A program made the position numbers and the translations under genes. Source: Gammaproteobacteria bacterium (GTDB lineage: Bacteria > Pseudomonadota > Gammaproteobacteria > Berkiellales > Berkiellaceae). From it: a stretch of 49,508 nucleotides of DNA. The stretch spans positions 1 through 49,508 of the forward strand of contig JABDCK010000006.1 of assembly GCA_013288185.1 (NCBI GenBank), given 5' to 3'. Position 1 is the stretch's first letter; every line of letters starts with the position of its first letter. The notes under the pieces were generated by a model. That model was not told the origin of the DNA. It searched no databases and saw nothing but the letters and a program-made list of their open reading frames with translations. This document shows, piece after piece, positions 42,024 through 49,508 of the stretch.

Positions 42024-42554
42024 ATGATGAAAGCTGTACGTAAGCACTCGCCAAAGAAAATTAATGAAGCGCATTATGTGAAATTAACCACGCCTACAGA
42101 TTTAACGGATGAAGCGCGTGATGCCATTTCTGCAGCAATTAATCCATTAGTGGCCGATGCGTTTGCCTTATATGTCAAAACAAAAAGCTTTCATTGGCAT
42201 GTATCTGGCAGTCATTATCGTGATTATCATTTATTATTTGATGAACAAGCAGAGCAGATTTTTGCCATCATTGATGTATTGGCAGAGCGTGTGCGCAAAT
42301 TAGGGGGTACAACCATCCGTTCCATTCACCATATTGCTTCCTTACAAAAGGTACGCGATGATAATGAAACTTTTGTTGAACCTAAAGAAATGGTCAGACG
42401 CTTAATGCATGATAATAAGGATTTTACAGCGCGCATGCGCGCAGCACATCAAGTCTGCTGTGATTGCAATGATGTTGCTACTGCAAGCGTCTTAGAAGTG
42501 TTTATTGATGAGACAGAACGTCGGACATGGTTCTTATTTGAAACGCAGGCTTAA
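42024..42554 (+). CDS. dps: Dps ferritin-like DNA-protection protein
   Basis: A 176-residue Dps/miniferritin. The ferroxidase centre signature at the dimer interface is intact: KSFHWHVSGSHYRDYHLLFDEQAEQIF, giving the His and Asp/Glu ligands. The Lys/Arg-rich N-terminal tail (MMKAVRKHSPKK) would bind DNA. The protein stores iron and consumes peroxide with Fe2+, protecting DNA in stationary phase or host cells. GAGG precedes the start; ATG 42027 is an equally good start. A hairpin terminator follows. Confidence 0.93.
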   Translation: MMKAVRKHSPKKINEAHYVKLTTPTDLTDEARDAISAAINPLVADAFALYVKTKSFHWHVSGSHYRDYHLLFDEQAEQIFAIIDVLAERVRKLGGTTIRSIHHIASLQKVRDDNETFVEPKEMVRRLMHDNKDFTARMRAAHQVCCDCNDVATASVLEVFIDETERRTWFLFETQA

Positions 42555-42559
42555 AAATA

Positions 42560-42587
42560 TCCCGGATATCCATGAAAATATCCGGGA
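42560..42587. terminator. Bidirectional terminator between dps and the BON gene
   Basis: Ten-base perfect stem (TCCCGGATAT / ATATCCGGGA) with an eight-base loop between convergent genes, followed by TAACCATTTTTATTTTATTT on the plus strand. Confidence 0.75.
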
Positions 42588-42597
42588 ATAACCATTT

Positions 42598-43125
42598 TTA
42601 TTTTATTTCAATTTTTGAATCAACGCTTTTAACACCATCCACTTTTTTAGCAATCGCAATGGCATTATCAATTTCTTGTTGGGTTTTAGCGGTGCCCGAT
42701 AAATGTACAACGCCATTATCGGTTTCTACTTTGACGCCCCAGATATCTAGTTCTGCTTTATCAAATAATTTTTCACGAATAAAAAGACCTTTTACTTTGG
42801 CGGTAATTTGCGCATCAGCAAGAAAATCTTTGCCTTCTTTAATATCGAGTTTGGAAACGACGTTTTTAACACCTTTTTCAGACTGTGCAATTTGAACTAG
42901 CTTACTTGCTTGAGTGTCGGAGTGGGTATCACCAGACAATGTTACCACATTATTATTGGTGGTGACCTCTATGATTAATCCAGAAACTGAACTATCTTTG
43001 GAGATCTTATCTTTTATTGCAATCGTAATTTCATCATCTGCGGGTTTTGCTAACGCCGCGTCTTGCATGACAAAAAGTGCAATAGAAAGACAAATTAGTA
43101 TTTTCAAAAATTTAAGCGGTTGCAT
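42598..43125 (-). CDS. Periplasmic BON-domain protein (OsmY-like)
   Basis: ATG 43125 has GGAGG five bases upstream and gives 175 residues, starting with a signal peptide (FLKILICLSIALFVMQDAALA). Two BON domains follow, each with the VTLSG / VHLSG turn typical of the fold: one at about 35-95 (NNVVTLSGDTHSDTQASKLV) and one at about 105-172 (NGVVHLSGTAKTQQEIDNAI). BON proteins bind phospholipid surfaces and, like OsmY, respond to osmotic or envelope stress. It follows the antiporter gene on the same strand, 28 bases behind its stop. Confidence 0.9.
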   Translation of the reverse strand: MQPLKFLKILICLSIALFVMQDAALAKPADDEITIAIKDKISKDSSVSGLIIEVTTNNNVVTLSGDTHSDTQASKLVQIAQSEKGVKNVVSKLDIKEGKDFLADAQITAKVKGLFIREKLFDKAELDIWGVKVETDNGVVHLSGTAKTQQEIDNAIAIAKKVDGVKSVDSKIEIK

Positions 43126-43153
43126 AAGATCCTCCAGGGTGAAAGTACCAGTA

Positions 43154-44764
43154 TCATACAATTATAGTATAATTTGCGCGATGATCGAGCTGCATCAAGA
43201 GCTTATTTCTAACGACATAATTAATCTCCTCTATTCGCCATAATCGCAAAAGCTCTTCTTTTTCAATTTCAATGATTTGGGATAAAAGATATATTCTATC
43301 TTGCAGAATAATACTTTCATTAATTTTGGTATCAATATTATGATTTTCAATATGTTCTGCAAGTTGCTTATTCAGCATGGTATAGTTTTCAATTAATAAT
43401 TGGACTTCATCTACCAAACTTGGATTTTCTTTGATGACTTCTTTATATTGAATAAGCCATTGCATCACGGCATTAGACATTTTTTCTCTGGCACTCAGCT
43501 CTGCTAAATGCTCATTACATGCTTCCTTCTTGACAAAGGTTTGAATGTTTAACACTTTCAATAGCCATGGTAAGGATAATCCTTGTACTACCAGCGTTGC
43601 GACAATAACGGCAAATACTAAAAATAAAATCAAGTGACTGGCGTTTGCCCCATCAATGGTTGCTGGTAAGGTTGGCACAGCGAAAGCCGCTGCCAAGGAA
43701 ATGCTCCCGCGTATACCTGCCCAGGAAACGACAAAAGGGTATTGCCATGGGGGATAAGGGTCTGTTTTGCGAATAAAAGGAAATAGGAATCTTACGATAT
43801 ATGCTGATGCATACACCCATATAAAACGACCCACAATAACAACCGCAATTACACTGCTGGTATACATTGCTAATTTAGCCATCGGGATCACAGATATTCC
43901 CGTTAAAATAGATTGTAAATTGAGGCCTATTAAAAGAAAGAGAAAACTTTGAATGGCGAATGAAAGGGCGGGCCATACAGAAAGTGCAACAATTCTAAAC
44001 TCAGGCGTAAACTTAACTAAATATTTATTCCCCATAATAAATCCTGTTACTACGGTTGCCAGTACACCGCAGCCGCCTAATCGTTCTGCGGGTAAATAAG
44101 CAAGAAAGGGGGTAATAACAGAAATAAACATATGCAAAATCGGATCATGTATTCTTAATCTAAATTTGCCAAGGAGATTGGCGAGTATGTATCCATACAG
44201 TGTTTCACCAATCACAATCATAAAAAAAGACCCGATTGCTTGGTATACATAAAATTGATGGGTAATGGCTGCGGCTAGGGCAAATCTAAACAGAATCAGG
44301 GCCATGACATCATTTAACATACCTTCGCCTTCCAAAATAGTAACCAGTCTACTTGGCATACGAATTTTTTCAGCAATGGCCACAATGGCGACGTCATCCG
44401 GTGGAGAAATCACTGCGCCCAGTACAAATGCTAGCGGCCAACCAATATTGGGTGCAAGGCTATGAATAACCCATGCAACGAGAGCCGTTATAAATAAAAC
44501 GTGTCCCACAGAAAGAAGGGCAATAGGTCGTTTATTCTTTTTAATATCTTTCCATGAAGTAACTGTTGAGACTTGATAGAGCAGCATAGGCAGAAAGATG
44601 TCTAAGACCAACTCGGGTTTTAACTCAATCGGAGGGAAGTTCAGAAAATAACTTATAATCATGCCCGTAATGACGAGAATCAGCGGAAGTGGGATCCATG
44701 ATTTATGAAATGTGGCTCCAGCAGCTATAATAACTACGCAAAGCAGAATGACATAAGATTCCAT
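43154..44764 (-). CDS. CPA1-family sodium/proton antiporter
   Basis: A 536-residue protein with about twelve membrane helices in the first 400 residues and a cytoplasmic C-terminal tail. The ion-site region of NhaP/CPA1 proteins is recognisable as AVISPPDDVAIVAIAEKI followed by ILEGEGMLNDVMALILF. The usual forms are T-D or S-P-P-D-A and E-G-E-S-L-x-N-D, so the serine of the second block is glycine here. The Asp pair that carries the ion is kept. It exchanges Na+ or K+ for protons. The downstream BON-domain gene may share its transcript. Confidence 0.88.
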   Translation of the reverse strand: MESYVILLCVVIIAAGATFHKSWIPLPLILVITGMIISYFLNFPPIELKPELVLDIFLPMLLYQVSTVTSWKDIKKNKRPIALLSVGHVLFITALVAWVIHSLAPNIGWPLAFVLGAVISPPDDVAIVAIAEKIRMPSRLVTILEGEGMLNDVMALILFRFALAAAITHQFYVYQAIGSFFMIVIGETLYGYILANLLGKFRLRIHDPILHMFISVITPFLAYLPAERLGGCGVLATVVTGFIMGNKYLVKFTPEFRIVALSVWPALSFAIQSFLFLLIGLNLQSILTGISVIPMAKLAMYTSSVIAVVIVGRFIWVYASAYIVRFLFPFIRKTDPYPPWQYPFVVSWAGIRGSISLAAAFAVPTLPATIDGANASHLILFLVFAVIVATLVVQGLSLPWLLKVLNIQTFVKKEACNEHLAELSAREKMSNAVMQWLIQYKEVIKENPSLVDEVQLLIENYTMLNKQLAEHIENHNIDTKINESIILQDRIYLLSQIIEIEKEELLRLWRIEEINYVVRNKLLMQLDHRANYTIIV

Positions 44765-44846
44765 TTTATGTCCTATAGGAGACTATTGAAAAAAAGTATA
44801 GCATAACTGTTATTGTACACACGAATGTTAGTTATATTTCAAATTG

Positions 44847-44875
44847 CTCGATTTTTGTGAAAATTTCTGTATAAT
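44847..44875 (+). promoter_or_regulatory. Promoter upstream of the deformylase-like gene
   Basis: A consensus -10 box TATAAT at 44870-44875, 33 bases before the start codon. No good -35 box is present at 17 bases; the best match, TTGCTC, is at 20 bases. Confidence 0.5.
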
Positions 44876-44907
44876 TTCTACATCTTCAAGTAAAAAGAGA
44901 ATAAACG

Positions 44908-45456
44908 ATGTCTGCTTTAAAAATTTTACGTTTCCCCCATAAGAATTTGCGCAAAACTGCCCCTCCTGTCATGCAGGTTGATGATTCCTTGGCGCCTACC
45001 ATTCAACAAATGTACGCAACGCTTTATGGCGCAAACGCCTGGGGGCTAGCCGCAACGCAAGTTAACTTGCCACTGCGTCTTTTTGTCATGGATATTTCGT
45101 CTGAGCAAAATCAACCGTTATGTCTGATTAATCCTGAAATTTTAGAAAGAGAAGGGAGCGTGGAGTTAGAGGCGGGTTGCTTATCTTTTCCAGGTATTTA
45201 CTTCAATATTTCCCGGGCAAATAAAATTACTGTTAAATATCAAGATGAAAAAGGCGCTGTACAAATTTTAACCACAGAAGGACAGGCGGCCTTTTGTATT
45301 CAACAGCAATGTGATTATCTTAACGGGGTGCTCTTTATAGATTATTTATCGAACCTTAAACGCAGCCGTTTACTTAAAAAATTACAGAAATATACCTTTG
45401 ATGAGGGGCATCATCATGGTTGTGGGGAGCCTAGTTGCACAATTGATCATGGATGA
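44908..45456 (+). CDS. Peptide deformylase homologue that has lost its HExxH metal site
   Basis: A 182-residue protein with the deformylase fold in order: AWGLAATQ (44-51; the first Gly is Ala44), then AGCLS with the metal-ligand Cys91 kept, and CIQQQCDYLNGVLFIDYLS (about 130-148). The last block aligns with CIQHEMDHLVG of E. coli, so the two zinc histidines and catalytic glutamate are replaced by Gln133, Tyr137 and Gln134. It cannot work as a normal Fe/Zn deformylase. Residues 168-182 add a novel tail, GHHHGCGEPSCTIDHG, with four His and two Cys, that could bind metal. It sits 7 bases upstream of corA. A functional def must lie elsewhere. Confidence 0.82.
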   Translation: MSALKILRFPHKNLRKTAPPVMQVDDSLAPTIQQMYATLYGANAWGLAATQVNLPLRLFVMDISSEQNQPLCLINPEILEREGSVELEAGCLSFPGIYFNISRANKITVKYQDEKGAVQILTTEGQAAFCIQQQCDYLNGVLFIDYLSNLKRSRLLKKLQKYTFDEGHHHGCGEPSCTIDHG

Positions 45457-45462
45457 CACGTT

Positions 45463-46413
45463 ATGATAACTAACTTTTCTCTTGATGAGAGTAATACGCT
45501 GGTGGAATCCTCCTTGCCGTTAACGCAAGCTGTATGGATAGATATTTTTAACCCTTCTGCAGAAGAACGCAAACTTATTGCCCAGCAATTAAAAATTAGC
45601 TTGCCACAACATAATGAGATGTATCAAATAGAATTTTCTAATCGGTTCTATGAGGAAAATCAGGCACTGTATTTATCTGTTTATGTGGTCACCAAATCTT
45701 CCCCCATTCCTGAAAGTCATGTGGTTACGCTTATTATTACGGAAAACCAATTGGTTACCCTTCGTTATTCAGATCCTAATCCTATTAAAAATTTTATTAG
45801 TCAAGTTGCTGTTCGGCAATATAAAGCCCAAAACCACCAAGAGATTTTTGTTTTATTGTTAAAGACATTAGTGGGGAAAAATGCGGATATTTTTGAGGCC
45901 ATTGGTGAAAGAAGTGATCAGCTGGCACAAACATTGATAAGCTCCATAAAGCGCGTTAATCAGACCGTGCGGGGTAAAAATTTAAATGATACGTTAAGGG
46001 AAATAAACCGATTAGAAAATCTCTTAGCCAAAGGCTATCAAAGTCTTTCTAGTTATGGTTTATTAATAAGTTACCTTCAGCAAACACCGGCAGAATGGTA
46101 TAAATGTCTGGATACCATTAACGTTGACATTCAAGTGTTATTACGCCATGGGGAACATTTAGGTCATAAACTTGAATTTCAATTAGAATCAACTTTGGGA
46201 CTTATCAATATAGAGCAGATGTTTATTGTCAAAATCTTTACGGTATTGGCAATGGTGTTTATGCCGCCTACCTTAATTGCGAGTATTTACGGGATGAATT
46301 TTGCGCGCATGCCGGAGTTGAGTGTACCTTATGCTTATCCTATCGTTTTATTACTGATGTTTGCCTCCGCATTTCTCCCTTATCGATTTTTTAAGAGAAA
46401 GGGGTGGATTTAA
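45463..46413 (+). CDS. corA: CorA-family magnesium/divalent metal transporter
   Basis: A 316-residue protein of typical CorA length. The long cytoplasmic alpha/beta and helical funnel domain is followed by two C-terminal membrane helices with the diagnostic GMN motif at 277-279 (YGMNFARMPEL), the ion selectivity loop, and a basic C-terminal end. It mediates Mg2+ (or Co2+/Ni2+) influx as a pentamer. It starts 7 bases after the degenerate deformylase, so both are likely co-transcribed. Confidence 0.93.
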   Translation: MITNFSLDESNTLVESSLPLTQAVWIDIFNPSAEERKLIAQQLKISLPQHNEMYQIEFSNRFYEENQALYLSVYVVTKSSPIPESHVVTLIITENQLVTLRYSDPNPIKNFISQVAVRQYKAQNHQEIFVLLLKTLVGKNADIFEAIGERSDQLAQTLISSIKRVNQTVRGKNLNDTLREINRLENLLAKGYQSLSSYGLLISYLQQTPAEWYKCLDTINVDIQVLLRHGEHLGHKLEFQLESTLGLINIEQMFIVKIFTVLAMVFMPPTLIASIYGMNFARMPELSVPYAYPIVLLLMFASAFLPYRFFKRKGWI

Positions 46414-46421
46414 AAAAAACC

Positions 46422-46451
46422 TTTACATGCATTCACACTTCTGTTTATCAT
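46422..46451 (+). promoter_or_regulatory. Promoter of the thiamine operon
   Basis: TTTACA (46422-46427) and TATCAT (46446-46451) are 18 bases apart and lie directly ahead of the riboswitch, so the transcript would begin near 46457. Confidence 0.6.
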
Positions 46452-46456
46452 AGTGC

Positions 46457-46543
46457 AACTCTCGGGGTGCTGATAGAGCTGAGATAATCCTTTAAGGATT
46501 GGACCCGTAAGAACCTGTTGATTAATATCTACGTAGGGAAGAG
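46457..46543 (+). ncRNA. TPP riboswitch (THI box)
   Basis: The conserved blocks appear in order: CTCGGGGTGC, GCTGAGAT, ACCCGTAAGAACCTG and ACGTAGGGAA. Together they form the thiamine pyrophosphate aptamer that represses thiC when TPP is abundant. It is followed by thiC, the expected target. Confidence 0.95.
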
Positions 46544-46546
46544 ACC

Positions 46547-46612
46547 ATGATGTTAAATAGCCTATCTTTTATTTTACTTATTTTCCATTTTATTGCGCAT
46601 AATTCAAGTTAA
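46547..46612 (+). CDS. Short hydrophobic leader peptide behind the TPP riboswitch
   Basis: An open frame of 21 codons plus stop, MMLNSLSFILLIFHFIAHNSS, starting four bases after the riboswitch. The GGGAAGAG at the aptamer's 3' end is spaced as its ribosome site, so TPP binding would hide it. A short hairpin at 46611-46626 follows, and thiC itself begins 60 bases further on. Whether it is translated cannot be decided from the sequence. Confidence 0.35.
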   Translation: MMLNSLSFILLIFHFIAHNSS

Positions 46613-46630
46613 TTGCATTTGCAATTTTAA

Positions 46631-49141
<2,511 letters not shown>

Positions 49142-49152
<11 letters not shown>

Positions 49153-49342
49153 AATAAACAGGTTAGAATTTGAATTGCCGCAAAACTGTAATTTACTGCA
49201 AGCGTTGGAAATTTATGAAGTAAAGACAAAAATTTTTGCCATAGCGGTGAATGAGAAATTCATTCCCAAAAGCCATTATTCACAAACCATTATTAACCCT
49301 TTTGATACCATAGATATTATAGTACCCATGCAGGGAGGATAA
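49142..49342 (+). CDS. thiS: Sulfur carrier protein ThiS
   Basis: A 66-residue ubiquitin-like protein ending in the required Gly-Gly (VPMQGG), where the thiocarboxylate forms. It donates sulfur to thiazole synthase ThiG. It overlaps thiO by 11 bases. The gene ends where the inverted thiG fragment begins, so the usual downstream partner is not on this strand. Confidence 0.93.
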
Positions 49343-49508
49343 ATAGTCATCACCCGTAATCTCAAGTTTAATCCAGTGGGTTGCAAAAATATCACGGGAA
49401 ATTTGAGCAATCTCAATGGCATCTTGCGCGCGCCTACAGCCGGCTGTATTGGGCAATACCCAGCACCCTAATGCTTGGATCGTTTCCCAAAAATTTTGAC
49501 CCCCATGC
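49280..49508 (-). pseudogene. thiG: Inverted thiG fragment abutting thiS
   Basis: Read on the minus strand from the window edge, the frame gives GGQNFWETIQALGCWVLPNT, AGCRRAQDAIEIAQIS and THWIKLEITGDD, an unmistakable central stretch of ThiG (about residues 55-110). Homology stops at about 49343, where the frame runs into the antisense of thiS and meets a stop at 49280. The last two-thirds of ThiG (the lysine and the barrel) are not present here, and no thiG follows thiS on the plus strand. An inversion, a broken gene or a mis-assembly at a contig end would each explain it. Confidence 0.85.

Overview
The window looks like the chromosome of an AT-rich, intracellular gammaproteobacterium of the Legionellales type (Coxiella/Berkiella-like). 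I infer this from three things. Housekeeping genes of gammaproteobacterial type (ispG, rmuC, argS, a panG-panB-panC-coaX cluster, thiC-thiO-thiS) are interleaved with eukaryote-like or effector-like genes: ankyrin proteins, a SidE-like ADP-ribosyltransferase/phosphodiesterase, a Wip-like phosphatase, Sel1 repeats and a YiiX-like hydrolase. No secretion-system gene, tRNA, rRNA, insertion sequence or CRISPR array is visible, so any effector role is inference.

Layout. 1-4.1 kb: a giant ankyrin protein, open at the left edge, whose C-terminal half carries the R/S-x-S/E-x-E signature of a mono-ADP-ribosyltransferase followed by a SidE-type phosphodiesterase. 4.1-4.2 kb: two palindromes. 4.2-15.6 kb: metabolic and stress genes (MATE exporter, Nudix hydrolase, VanX-type dipeptidase, argS, YchJ-like protein, YiiX-like hydrolase, rmuC, an RpoS-like sigma factor lacking most of region 3, ispG). 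15.6-18.8 kb: an effector-like island with an ankyrin/F-box-like protein, a relic of a phosphatase gene, a REP-like repeat, an orphan gene and the intact Wip-like phosphatase. 18.8-21.9 kb: pantothenate/CoA genes panG, panB, panC, coaX. 22.0-27.1 kb: a Sel1-repeat protein, small orphan genes, a double-glycine-leader peptide, ridA and a sugar-phosphate antiporter.

27.2-34.7 kb: six tandem, modular, membrane-inserting paralogues. They share an N-terminal domain, a variable middle, a hydrophobic glycine/alanine-rich segment and (in five of six) a C-terminal helical domain, and show recent gene conversion. They are followed by a membrane FtsH-like protease with a Sel1 motif and two complete AAA modules in one chain (34.8-37.4 kb). 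This block is the best candidate for an undescribed system.

37.4-44.8 kb: a secreted DUF4015-like protein, a PEBP-family protein, two histidine-rich envelope proteins, an orphan, a second double-glycine-leader peptide resembling a class II microcin precursor, a small acetyltransferase, dps, a BON-domain protein and a CPA1 antiporter. 44.9-49.5 kb: a peptide-deformylase homologue that has lost its HExxH metal site, corA, then a TPP riboswitch driving thiC-thiO-thiS. The expected thiG appears only as a fragment on the opposite strand abutting the thiS stop, which indicates an inversion or a false assembly join at the window's right end.
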